NCBI GenBank assembly: GCA_017506865.1 | Contig: JAFCMP010000490.1 | Coordinates: 186,001 to 250,000 of the forward strand | Reading direction: 5' to 3' | Length of the DNA: 64,000 nucleotides | From: Tribonema minus | Taxonomy: Eukaryota > Sar > Xanthophyceae > Tribonematales > Tribonemataceae | Part shown: positions 42,312 to 51,495 of the stretch, in pieces | How the letters are laid out: every line of letters begins with the position of its first letter | Position numbering within the stretch: position 1 is the first letter of the stretch | Notes under the pieces: generated by a model | What the model was told of the DNA's origin: nothing | Database searches by the model: none | The model's input: only the letters and a program-made list of their open reading frames with translations | Position numbers and translations under genes: made by a program

Positions 42312-43391
42312 ATGAGCGGAAGTATCAGAGACCATGTGTTTATCACGCAGTCACAGACACAAATTACAAAGGAACAGTTCACCGCCATTGTTATGACAGC
42401 CAAGCCTGTCGCCGGCGTCATCGTCCAAGAAGAGCACGGCGATGGCGGCGTTCACTTCCACACTGCCATATTCGGAAGCTTCAGAGCCGATCGGCTCGCG
42501 CAGAAGCTCCGCAAGCAACTCTACGAAGGTGCACACCTACAACTAGACTACCAGCACCCACCAAAGAAAGGTGCGAAGAAAGGCGCACCATGGTACTTCC
42601 CTGCCATGGTACAGTACGTTATATGCCCAGCGAAAGACAAAGTTTTGGATGAATATCCAACCTACATAAACTCTGAGTCATACGATACATTAATAGCAGC
42701 ATATACAGCATACGATACAGATCTTGACGCATTCGAGAAGCTGCAGCAGCTAAAGGATGCTGGTGGCTGCACAAATGATGCAATTATTATGATCGCGTCT
42801 AAGTTAGACCGCGAGACGTCTTATTTATACAGGGTACAGATGGATTTCTGGGCCAATCTGTCATGCAAGTGGCCCAGGATGCTGCCCGCCGACGCCAAAC
42901 CACGCGATTGGCAGAAGAAAGCTATGGACTTCGCCTTCGAACCGCGCACACACGACACAAACAACGTGGGCCTTTGGTGCACGCGGTGCACTGGCGATGG
43001 TAAAAGTTTTCTATGTACATATATGACTGAGAACCACCGCAACGACACCTACTACCCGGGAGTACGGCCCAGCGGCTCGCACGACTTCAATTCCATGATG
43101 GGATACACAGGACAGCGCGTCATCATATTTGACGACGTGTCGCCCGGTCAGGTTAGCACATACGCCACCGTCGTCGTTGAACACTGGAAAAACTCGTTTT
43201 TAGACCTAATCAAGAAACTATGCGATACAACACCTATATCTGTTGACTTCGGCGGTGTGCACCGCGAAATCCCTATATTAGGTCGCATCATTATCACCTC
43301 GAACTTTGGTCTCCCTAAGGGCAGAAACGCACAGGAAACACAAGCCATAGCGCGCAGGTACCTGTTAGTCGATGATGCCTGGGGCAAGTAG
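42312..43391 (+). CDS. rep: CRESS-DNA-virus replication initiator (HUH endonuclease + SF3 helicase)
   Basis: 359 residues, ATG to TAG. The N-terminal HUH domain has motif I-like 'VFITQSQ', motif II 'GGVHFHTAI' (His 48, His 50 for metal) and motif III 'VQYVICPAKDK' with the candidate catalytic Tyr 102. The C-terminal SF3 helicase has Walker A 'CTGDGKS' (residues 226-232), Walker B 'VIIFDDVS' (270-277) and motif C 'RIIITSN' (325-331), with 'ARRY' near 347 as arginine finger. Rep nicks the origin, covalently joins the 5' end and drives rolling-circle replication in the nucleus. The length is typical. Divergent from the 94-residue ORF; 3' end faces the hairpin array. Confidence 0.9.
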   Translation: MSGSIRDHVFITQSQTQITKEQFTAIVMTAKPVAGVIVQEEHGDGGVHFHTAIFGSFRADRLAQKLRKQLYEGAHLQLDYQHPPKKGAKKGAPWYFPAMVQYVICPAKDKVLDEYPTYINSESYDTLIAAYTAYDTDLDAFEKLQQLKDAGGCTNDAIIMIASKLDRETSYLYRVQMDFWANLSCKWPRMLPADAKPRDWQKKAMDFAFEPRTHDTNNVGLWCTRCTGDGKSFLCTYMTENHRNDTYYPGVRPSGSHDFNSMMGYTGQRVIIFDDVSPGQVSTYATVVVEHWKNSFLDLIKKLCDTTPISVDFGGVHREIPILGRIIITSNFGLPKGRNAQETQAIARRYLLVDDAWGK

Positions 43392-43512
43392 TCCCTGGGT
43401 GGTACTTGGGTTAGAAATATCAAGAATGTTTAGCATTTTGGGTTTTTATATTGCACAAATTGTGTTCCTGATAGTTCATTAGTGTTGGTTTTCAAATTTC
43501 AACCCAAAAATT

Positions 43513-43612
43513 AGCATGACATTACTCTAGAATTGGTCATGCTACCCCATACATCGCATGGGGTAGCGGCTACTGGCTCCTCTGGAGACATTAGCCAGTA
43601 GGGCTTTGCCCT
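43513..43612. other. Array of four hairpins between the convergent rep and lipase genes
   Basis: In order: AGCATGAC/GTCATGCT (43513-43520 with 43536-43543, 15-nt loop); GCTACCCCAT/ATGGGGTAGC (43541-43550 with 43558-43567, 7-nt loop); CTACTGGCT/AGCCAGTAG (43570-43578 with 43593-43601, 14-nt loop); AGGGC/GCCCT (43600-43604 with 43608-43612). Neighbouring stems share bases, so they are alternative or linked structures. Possible roles are replication origin, bidirectional 3' processing or a packaging signal. No canonical NANTATTAC nonamer lies in the loops. Confidence 0.8.
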
Positions 43613-43766
43613 ACGTTTCCATTAACTTGTTAATTTAGTTGCAGCTCCTCGTGCCTATAGCACAGTGAGTTCGCATCGCCTGCGATGTACCTGCAACTTT
43701 AGGTCCAGTCTGCTTCGAGCATGGTGCAAACGGCTGAGCGTAGCGAAGGAACAGCACGCGGAGACG

Positions 43767-44408
43767 CTAATAATACCTATCATGCACATTAAACACTCCC
43801 GGTCTGTCGTAGTAGGTGTGCCTACCGCTAGACCAACGGGCTCCACCACTAACAGGGTCCCTCCTGTTAAGGTAGTCCGTGTAACGGCTGTATCTGTTTT
43901 CTCCGTACTGCGGGCCCAACCTGTAACCAGTGTTGAAGCCAACAGCGAGAGAAACCCTTTGGTTGTTACTTACTGCTCTAGCAGTAGAAGCACCCAAGCT
44001 GTGACCTGTCACAACCACCTTCATGTTGGAAGGAATTTTGTTTATCATACGGTTTAAATCTGCAACACGGCGATCATACCGTTGCAAACCATGTGCAATC
44101 ATGTAGTCCGAAGCTAAATCTTCGACACGCGTGACTGAAGTTCCTCTTGCAGCGAGCACCATAGTGTTGCTGCCAGGTATTGCGAACGCTGTCCAGCGTC
44201 CATGAGAGTCAGAGTATTCGTTGACCTTGCGGTAGAGGTCATAGCCTGTAGTTGTGGGATTGTATGCATGCCCAGACAGGCGGGACAACGTCTCTGCGCT
44301 CGGGGCTTGCCCACGATCCCTTTCCTCGCGCGCAGTTGGTTGTACGTATCGAGTATTTCCTCGATAAGCACTAACTGCGTTAAACATAGACTGTCCACGC
44401 ACATCCAT
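43767..44408 (-). CDS. Class-3 (alpha/beta-hydrolase) lipase-like protein
   Basis: 213 residues from ATG at 44408; the frame is open 18 codons further without ATG. It shows the class-3 lipase landmarks: 'VLAARGTSVT' (oxyanion strand, residues 84-93), 'VVVTGHSLGAS' with nucleophile Ser 137, 'NRRDPVSG' with candidate Asp 184, and candidate His 197 in 'GRHTYYD'. The family cleaves acyl esters of glycerides or phospholipids. No signal peptide is visible. Its 53-nt divergent spacing from the capsid-like gene and intact frame show it belongs to the viral unit. To my knowledge a lipase is not a standard gene of described CRESS-DNA viruses; it could aid membrane passage. Confidence 0.8.
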   Translation of the reverse strand: MDVRGQSMFNAVSAYRGNTRYVQPTAREERDRGQAPSAETLSRLSGHAYNPTTTGYDLYRKVNEYSDSHGRWTAFAIPGSNTMVLAARGTSVTRVEDLASDYMIAHGLQRYDRRVADLNRMINKIPSNMKVVVTGHSLGASTARAVSNNQRVSLAVGFNTGYRLGPQYGENRYSRYTDYLNRRDPVSGGARWSSGRHTYYDRPGVFNVHDRYY

Positions 44409-44461
44409 GACTGTTGCACACAAACATAGATAAAAAATGTTGGATATTGTGTAATCATACA

Positions 44462-45097
44462 ATGAGCGGCTCTATGCAGCATGGTAAGCCTACAGGCAAT
44501 AAATATTTTGACGTGTGTAACGACCCCTGGAATGCACCACCGAGCTCTACCCGTGACACGTACAGTGGAGGCACAATCCCTCTCAAGCTCCGTCAATCCG
44601 CAACATTGGCACCGTCTGCTACCAACGGTCTGGCAGCCTACAACTTCAGCCCAACCTTCAGTGCCCCCATGAACGGGTCAGTTATCACTGGCGCACTCAT
44701 CTCCTCGTGGGGTGCATCAGTCGCCCTCGACGACTACGCAGCACTCCTACTCCAGTTCAAGCTGTTACGCTGGGTTTCTGTGGGTGTGTGCGTTTCGTAC
44801 ATTGGCCAGGAGAGTACCGCCGCCGGCAAAATTCTCCTTGTGCCTCTTACATACATTTCAGCTCCAGCTGGAGAAGTCAGCGCCACCATCAGCGACTGGA
44901 GGGATTACGCAGGCGCTAGCTCTGTTAGTGTTCCGCTTATGAGGCAAACTATCTGTGCAGCATCCAACAACTTCGATAAACCGGTATTTCTCCCGCTAAC
45001 CTCCTCTCACGGATCAACGTTCCCATCGTTCATCGTGGGCACAGTCAGCGCCCCTAACTCTGCTTGCATTAGGGTTGACATAACCATGAACGTTTAA
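44462..45097 (+). CDS. Capsid-like protein of the CRESS-like unit, 211 residues
   Basis: ATG at 44462, TAA at 45097; an upstream ATG at 44414 is less likely because it would overlap the lipase start. After a short Gly/Lys N-terminus, the protein is strand-rich with small polar residues ('GASVALDDYAALLLQFKLLR', 'WVSVGVCVSYIGQE', 'KILLVPLTYISAPAG', 'FIVGTVSAPNSACIRVDITM'). The pattern 'F..LR..SV.V.Y' followed by a Gly/Lys loop recalls single-jelly-roll capsids of small icosahedral viruses. It has no catalytic motif. Its position next to a basic protein gene and its compact size support a capsid, but fold prediction is needed. Confidence 0.6.
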   Translation: MSGSMQHGKPTGNKYFDVCNDPWNAPPSSTRDTYSGGTIPLKLRQSATLAPSATNGLAAYNFSPTFSAPMNGSVITGALISSWGASVALDDYAALLLQFKLLRWVSVGVCVSYIGQESTAAGKILLVPLTYISAPAGEVSATISDWRDYAGASSVSVPLMRQTICAASNNFDKPVFLPLTSSHGSTFPSFIVGTVSAPNSACIRVDITMNV

Positions 45098-45121
45098 GCC
45101 ATTCCGTTCCCTACTTCTCCC

Positions 45122-45412
45122 ATGCACCAAATGGCGAAGTCAACACTCCCGAACCTTGTGCAGATGGACTACACCGCGCGCAGGCTCCCCGCCGCTCGCG
45201 TGTCCAACGCCGGAATGGAGGACGTCATCGTTAAGTCGGCCATTCGTACTACCACTGGCCGTGCTGGCACCCTTAAACGTGCCCGTGCGCGCCCCGCTAA
45301 GTCCACAGCCAGCAAATACAGCAAGTACAAGTACGCACGCCCGACTTCTACACCTTCCGCATGGAAGAAGTATTCCACCAAGAAGTTCACGTACACCAAG
45401 CGCCGCCTTTAA
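45122..45412 (+). CDS. Small highly basic protein downstream of capsid
   Basis: 96 residues (ATG 45122; second ATG four codons on), 25 nt after the capsid stop. The C-terminal half is almost all Arg/Lys/Ser/Tyr ('RARARPAKSTASKYSKYKYA', 'KKYSTKKFTYTKRRL'). Such arginine-rich tails bind ssDNA inside capsids and act as nuclear localisation signals. In many CRESS viruses this stretch is fused to the capsid N-terminus; here it is a separate ORF, so a two-part capsid is possible. Confidence 0.65.
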   Translation: MHQMAKSTLPNLVQMDYTARRLPAARVSNAGMEDVIVKSAIRTTTGRAGTLKRARARPAKSTASKYSKYKYARPTSTPSAWKKYSTKKFTYTKRRL

Positions 45413-45561
45413 AATACAACTCTTTTTAAACATTTCAAACACCCCAACAGCGACTGTCCACCTCCCGTGCCCCACTTATGACATTAAGCCGAAACGTTTC
45501 AAAGTCCGACCCTTTCACTGAAAGGTCAAGACCTTCTGGTTATCAGCATATGTCACCAACT

Positions 45562-46053
45562 TCAACCGATATCAACCGATATCACCCCTCTGGTTTGCAG
45601 ACCCATGCATATCAGCGGCCACAACGTAGCGAGCCGATACAACATCAATTGAGAGCTGATGTTGACCGCGCCGTTCTGCGCCAAGGAAAAATCATGAACT
45701 GGCTGAACGACCCATGTCGGTTTGGAGAGCACTCTAAATTGAAACCAAATGTAAGGAACGGGTTCCCACTTCGGTTCGACAGACAGTCGAACTGCGCTGG
45801 CAAGCTCCATTTCATGCTGAAAAGCAGCTTGACCTTCCAGATGGCTCAGCGCACCCTCAAACATTGCGCAGTCTACTGGAGGAATGAGCTGCAGGCGCTG
45901 CAGGTCGCGCTGCAGGTCTGCACGTGCGCGCTGGAGCTGTTCGTAGTCTCGCCTGACCTCCAAGACGTACTCGACCATGACAGCCGGAGGCACCTTGCAC
46001 AGATCGTGAGCGGGCATGGTTCCTAGAGTTTGACGCAACAGGGTGCCCTCCAT
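45562..46053 (-). CDS. Unknown coiled-coil protein, 163 residues
   Basis: ATG at 46053. A clear amphipathic helix lies at residues about 28-55 ('VMVEYVLEVRRDYEQLQRAR', then 'ADLQRDLQRLQ'), followed by mixed sequence. No family recognised. It lies just right of the CRESS-like unit, and its 3' end at 45562 overlaps no other supported gene. Confidence 0.5.
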   Translation of the reverse strand: MEGTLLRQTLGTMPAHDLCKVPPAVMVEYVLEVRRDYEQLQRARADLQRDLQRLQLIPPVDCAMFEGALSHLEGQAAFQHEMELASAVRLSVEPKWEPVPYIWFQFRVLSKPTWVVQPVHDFSLAQNGAVNISSQLMLYRLATLWPLICMGLQTRGVISVDIG

Positions 46054-46101
46054 GACTGCCTTACGTTCGTCACATGTTATAATAATCTGACTACAGGCGC
46101 A

Positions 46102-46290
46102 TCAGGGTCGGTGTAGGATTGACTTGGGTGGCGCTTCCTGCAGCATCAGTGCCAGCATGTGCGCGCTGTAAGCGCCAAACTGCATGACCCTGAGGCGCGC
46201 TGCCCGCGCGCGTTTGAGCTCCCTATCAACAGGATGCTCCAGCATGTCCATGTAAGCTGGCTGTGCATGTGGTTCGCGGGTGATCATCAT
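46102..46290 (-). CDS. Possible small ORF, 62 residues
   Basis: ATG to stop, basic and helical ('HPVDRELKRARAARLRVMQF'). It is short and without recognised relatives; listed because it sits in a stretch otherwise free of genes. Confidence 0.25.
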   Translation of the reverse strand: MMITREPHAQPAYMDMLEHPVDRELKRARAARLRVMQFGAYSAHMLALMLQEAPPKSILHRP

Positions 46291-46456
46291 GGTCCAGCCA
46301 CCGCGATGAGGCTATCGCAGCGTGGTCGACACGGAACACGGTGGGGCGCGGAACGTCATGGGCGCGGAACGTCATGGGCGTGAAACATCGTCTGTGTGTG
46401 GAACGTTGTGCGGTTTTTGTAGTGTCATCATTATCTTGTATCACAACAGAGTCGTC

Positions 46457-48067
46457 ATGGCGAAGCGTAAGCGTGGGTCGTCACCTGGTGCGGCGCGCGA
46501 GTGCAGCGGGCAGTTCCAACGGCACATCGACGACGTCAACAACCGTGCTGATGATGGCGTCACAGCGGCCGGTGCTTGCCGGCTTAAGCTGATGACCGAC
46601 GCGAATGTGCGGCGCATGACTGTGCTCGAACGGCTGCTGCAGACAGAGGAGTGTAAATCCGTGCTGGTGAACGTGCTCGATGTACCGGCAGAAGTCGATT
46701 CTGCTCCGTTTGCCGCACTGAAGCATTTGAGCGGAAAATTGGCGCAAGTCGTGGTCATTGAGAACTCGGGCGGTGTCGCTGCTGCACAGGAGATATTCGA
46801 CACGAACGAGAACATCCTGTGGCTCGGCATCAGCGGCAGCAGCTTCGTCATCGAGTTCAACAGGCAGCAGAGGTTCGCGCCGTTCGCAAGGCGGTACAAC
46901 ACGGCGAAGAACATCGGTCGGCCTCAGTTGCTGCTTCTACACGAGTCGACGACTTGGGAAACCGAGTTTACCCGCGAGATCGAGGTGGTGGAGCCACCGT
47001 ACCGCGATCGCCTCTTCAGCTATTTCGAGCACGGAAGGTGGACCCAGGTCGACGTCCTCGAGTGGACCGTAGGCATTACGCTTATGAACATGGCGGGCCA
47101 CTCAAAGGACCGCACACACGACTTTGATAAAAAGACGGCAGCGACCAACCTGCGCGCTGCGTTCAAGAGGTGCCACACGTCCGCCTGCAACTGCGGCCGT
47201 CCCGAATGGACCGTAGGCATTACGCTTATGAACATGGCGGGCCACTCGAAGGACCGCACACACGACTTTGATAAAAAGACGGCAGCGACCAACCTGCGCG
47301 CTGCGTTCAAGAGGTGCCACACGTCCGCCTGCAACTGCGGCCGTCCCGAATGCGACGCGGTCATGGTGCTACGCGGCGTGCACGCGGCGTCGCCGGACCG
47401 CGCCGACAACACGTTCGGGTACTGCCATCCCGGACAGGTGATTTCCGTTGTATCCAAATGACACAACACCCGATTCAAGCACGACGCAATTTCCGTGAAG
47501 CGGGAGACACCCGTGCACTTGCTGCGGCTGACGGTTTGCAACCAGGTGAACAGCACCAGCAAGAGGATGAACAGGCTGATCAAGAACATCAAGGACGAGC
47601 ACCGCACGGAGGCGGAGCGCAGCCAGGTTGTGCAGTATAACGGGACGATACGCAAGCAGTGGCGGGTGCATTACACTGCGGTCATGGAGCAAATGTCACA
47701 TCATGTGCGCTGCCCCAGTTGCAGCAGACAGCTGGACAAGGGCGACGCGCAAGGGATGATGCACTTCACCAACGTGCCCAACCAGGCGTCCCCGGACCGC
47801 ATCGACAACAGTAACCCGTTCTACGACCTCGACAACGTCCGCCTGGTGTGCCAGAGCTGCAACTACTCGGAGAACGACTACAGCCGCGTCCACGTCGAGC
47901 GCCCGTCAGCCAACAACCCGGCAGAGTACGCCTTGGACATCTCCAAGGTGATCGTATACCTGACGAGCGTCATCGCAGCGGAGGAGCGCAAGGAGAACGA
48001 CACACGCAAACGCGCGCAGGCAAAGAAGGCATCGAAAGCCACACAGGACACGCAGGACACAATGTGA
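46457..48067 (+). pseudogene. HNH-endonuclease-like protein, copy 2, one premature TGA and an internal duplication
   Basis: ATG at 46457 ('MAKRKRGSS'). Homologous to 27410-28615 across its length, with a longer N-terminus (about 90 residues more). Codons 47063-47350 hold a perfect 48-residue tandem duplication. A TGA at 47459-47461 replaces the Cys codon (TGT) of copy 1, after which the frame continues unbroken into 'NIKDEHRTEAERSQVV' and the HNH part: 'CPSCSRQLDKG', 'MMHFTNVPNQASPDRIDN', 'LVCQSCNYSENDY'. The last residues are a basic/Gln tail. The HNH half also has its own ATG at 47495, so a separate shorter protein is conceivable. The 3' end overlaps the MULE copy B 3' end by about 100 nt. 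Confidence 0.72.
47063..47350 (+). repeat. 144-bp in-frame tandem duplication
   Basis: 47063-47206 and 47207-47350 differ at one base by eye (A/G in the Ser codon near 47105/47249). The unit encodes 48 residues starting 'WTVGITLMNMAGHSKDRTHD'. Copy 1 of the gene has a single unit, so this duplication is recent. Confidence 0.92.
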
Positions 48068-49267
48068 CGATACGATGGCATGAAATGCAAGCCAGTAACC
48101 ATGATGTGTGTTGTGTGCATTTGTCGGCCTTCAACTGCGCCTTGTCTTGCGCCTTCCCGACAACTTGTGTAGTTTTGGCTTCATGCTGTCGTGATCTCTG
48201 GCCGCGCCTACGCTGCTTGCTGCCTATGATACGCATGTACGGCAAGACCACTATCTCTCTATCGACCGCTACATCTGTCAACAGGCGCTGCGCTGCGCGC
48301 GCGTTAGCATTGCTGTCTACGCGCACCTCCTCCGTGATCACGTCCCCTACGCGTGCCCGTTTGCTAACGCTGAAGACGATGTCGTGCGGCTGCAATTTGC
48401 GCTTGGGCCGCAGTGCCGGCGCCCACTCGCCCTGGCCCGCGATGCCGTCACGCACTGAGTACGTGCCGGCAGGCATATCGAGCTCGGCCCGCTTGTAAGC
48501 ACTGATGGGCTCGAATGCCAAGTCGCATTCTGTACCGGCTTTGAGCAAGACCGGGTACCGCGTCGCTGTGGTGGTAGCGTTGTCGCCGCCAGCAGGGCCA
48601 CGCACGCGGCGGCCCTCGTGAAGTATGGCGCGCACCCGCTCCCACTGCTTTGCATGGCACGCATCGTAAAGCTCGCAGTCCCTCGAGGGGCGCGGCTGCT
48701 GCTTCTCTGTGTGAAAGAAGTAGCTCATGATGTGCTGCTTGTGCTGCTGCAAGATGCGCTGTTTCTACGCACCACGTGTGCCGCGCAGCTCCAAGAACAT
48801 CTGGCTGCGACTGCGTGCTTACAAAGGCTGTGGTTGTGGCCGCGGCGAACGAAGTCGGGGCAGCCGCACGTGATGATATCCTCCCCGCCGTTGGGGTTCG
48901 GTGTGATGCCCACGGCGTAGAAGCCATCGGCAGCCGGGATGCCCGGTGGCTCAAATGCATACATGATGTCGTTGAAAGCGTTATCGACGTCAAACCCCGC
49001 TGGCAAATCGAGGTTCGGTACGTCATCGTCATCATCGCTGTCCCCGTCCTGCTCGGCCTCCTCCTCTGCAGCAGCTGCATCTGAGACTCCGGCTTCGGCT
49101 GCGGCTTCGGCTGCGGCTGCGGCTGCGACTGCTAGGGCTGCGGCGGACGGCGCGGTGGCGTTCTTGATGCCCCGTTTCACGTGTATCCACCTCGTGTTGA
49201 CATCACCTCCAGCGCCCCGCCTGCCAAACTTGGCGTGATTTACCTCCTCAGCACTGAGAATAATCCA

Positions 49268-49462
49268 CCTACGACAGCAACGAGAAAAACAGCAATCTGA
49301 GTGAAGTGCCGCGGCAGCAGCAGCATGGCAGTCTGGCAGCTGTATGTATAACCGCAGTACGTGTGCATGATTTGTTACTCAACATCATCTTCGTCTCATT
49401 ACGGTGTGTGCTGCAAGCATTCACAAAAGCAAAGCATGATAGAAGCTGCGCGTTCACCTACC
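49268..49462 (-). other. Intron 3 of MULE-like copy B
   Basis: GGCAG|GTAGGT donor and GTCGTAG|GTGG acceptor, 195 nt, phase 2. It joins 'RAING' to 'RWIILSAEEV'. Copy A reads 'EGRWVNLTGG' at this point without an obvious intron. Confidence 0.65.
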
Positions 49463-49979
49463 TGCCGTTGATGGCACGATGTAGCTCCTCCGTCTTAGGC
49501 TTTCGCCCCCCCTCCAGCTTCCACCATTGGGATAGTTGCTTGACCATCTGGAAGTACGAGAGCCGCCGCGTGGGCTTGCCTTGTGCATTGATGCCGAGGA
49601 ACAGAGGTCCCAGGTTGGAGAAGGCCATGTTGCGCTTGTTGTAGAGCAGGCATTTCTCGATGACCATGAAATGACTCTCCGTAACGTTGTTAGTGTCGTG
49701 AAGCAGTGAGAGGAGGTGTGCACTAAAGTCGCCCATGGTGCCCTCCCACCCAGTTCCCTCAAATCCAAGAGCCGTCTTGAGATACTTGATGAACTTGGCG
49801 GTGGGTGTGCGCCCCAGCCAGCTGGGGCGCTTGCTGCCCCACGCCGTCACGAGTTCGAGCACCTCGAGGAGCACGAGCTGGTAGACCTCCGCGGTCTGTG
49901 CGCGCATCAGCAGGCGGATGGCCGTTTCGAATTGTGGCAGCATGCCGGCCGCCGTCGGGCCCAACAACTTCTTGAGTTT

Positions 49980-50204
49980 CTACAAGCACAGGCAATCACA
50001 TGGACAACAGTGATAGTGTGTCAGCCCAATGCTTTATCAATGATTGAGTGCGCGTTAGAATGATGACATGACATCACGTACTGCGGGGCGGTGAGGTGCA
50101 CAGTAGTACGACATAGCATCATGGGCATGCAACGTGCACAATGTACGGTGACTACACAGCGTTGTCCAGCCGTCGTCCAAGTACGAAAACAGCAATGCAC
50201 CAAC
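49980..50204 (-). other. Intron 2 of MULE-like copy B
   Basis: AAAAAG|GTTGGT donor and CTTGTAG|AAAC acceptor, 225 nt, phase 0, at the same protein position as the intron in copy A. Confidence 0.7.
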
Positions 50205-51313
50205 CTTTTTGATGGCTCGTATTGAGTGGAAGAAGCAGCACGACACGCTCCACCCCACGGCTCTGAACGCCTCCCTCGACATGGCGGCTTTGTCGATCCC
50301 AACAGTTGGGCAAGGGTGGATTGTCCCTCGAGCAGCTTCGCCACCTGTTGTACACCCCGTCCCGCCACTTGTCCAGCCACGGATGGTCGCAGGTGGCGCA
50401 GCACGGGACAGCTCCTTGTAGCGACCTCGCCACCTGCATGGTGGTTTCGGTGTTCTCCGTGTTCGATATGGAGGCTATGATGGGCTGCATCCCTCCGGCC
50501 GGACCCGGCAGCGGGCACCCCACCGTGGTCAGTACCGTTTTCTCCTTGGCAAGGTCCCAGTTCGAGTCAGAGACAAGGAATTGCAGGCTCTTGTCCCTGA
50601 GCACGTCGAGCGCGTCCTCCGAGGTCAGCACCAGCTGCATCCTGCCGCCTTCGACTGCAGTGTAGTGGAGGGGGATGACGCGGTTGGGCAGCGGTCGATA
50701 GATACGTAGCGCGTGGGTGCGGACCAGGTTGTCGAACGCGCTGAAGGTGCCAGGGACGACGCTGCTGGTGAGCTTGGTGACGTAGGCCTTGGCGTTACTG
50801 TGTCCTACACGGGAGATGCGGTAGCGGCCGCTCAGCTCCGCGCCCTGCGGAATCAGGGCGAACGCGTCCTGCAGCGCTCTGCTTCGGGACGAGGCCAAGC
50901 TGCTGTGGTGGTGGTCAGTGATGACTTGGCTGACTTTGAGGTTGGCGGGGGCGACGGGCACGGCGACGATGCCGTTCTGTGTGTGACTCCCCCTGAATTC
51001 GAGCTGTACCTCCTGCCGCGCCACCTGGGTGACAGTGGCGCTGACGTAAAGGGTGACGCGGCAGTGGTGGTTGTTCTTCTTGATGCCAGGGCAGTCGGGC
51101 GCGCATGTGCCGGTTGTGGAGTCGCACCACTGGCTTTTACGTCCAGGGAACTTGGAGCAATTGGCGCCGTTGCCGTTGCTGCCCCCGGCGCAAAACAGTA
51201 TCATGCGATAAGCACGCCTGCCGCTCGTCTCGCACTTGTCCTCGCTGTGGTCACTCTCGGCAAGGTCCATCAGCTCCTGCCGGGCTGGCTCGAGTGTGAA
51301 GCGGTTATCGGGC

Positions 51314-51495
51314 CTGTGACAAGTCACGAACGAGGAAGTGAAGTTAGCGGGACCCGGTGTAGACAAATGTGGCAACATCAATGCACATTCATAAGGTTAG
51401 CAGTGCCTTGACAGCTGACTGAGCTGCAATGTGTCATACACAAGAGCTTCATCCATACATTTACATCATTGCAGCATGTCAAGAAAGAAACGTAC
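51314..51495 (-). other. Intron 1 of MULE-like copy B
   Basis: CATAG|GTACGT donor and GTCACAG|GCCC acceptor, 182 nt, phase 2. Splicing yields 'KHRPDN', matching the uninterrupted 'RHRPDN' of copy A. Confidence 0.75.

Larger units (their letters stand above)
41060..45500. mobile_element. Endogenous or integrated CRESS-DNA-virus-like unit
   Basis: About 4.4 kb, AT-richer than its surroundings, with six compact ORFs on both strands: small basic ORF (+), small ORF (-), Rep (+), lipase (-), capsid-like (+), basic protein (+). Rep has the HUH endonuclease and SF3 helicase motifs of Cressdnaviricota. All six frames are intact, unlike most genes nearby, which suggests recent integration or continued function. 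The sequence CGAAACGTTTC occurs at both ends (41066-41076 and 45490-45500) and could be the point where a circle opened. The ambisense layout and size recall bacilladnaviruses of diatoms, but I cannot assign a family. Borders are approximate. Confidence 0.7.

Noticed and set aside
48448..49080. Alternative 210-codon frame over the SWIM exon
   Set aside because: It is a shadow of the exon encoding CGCPDF...CKH and has no motif.
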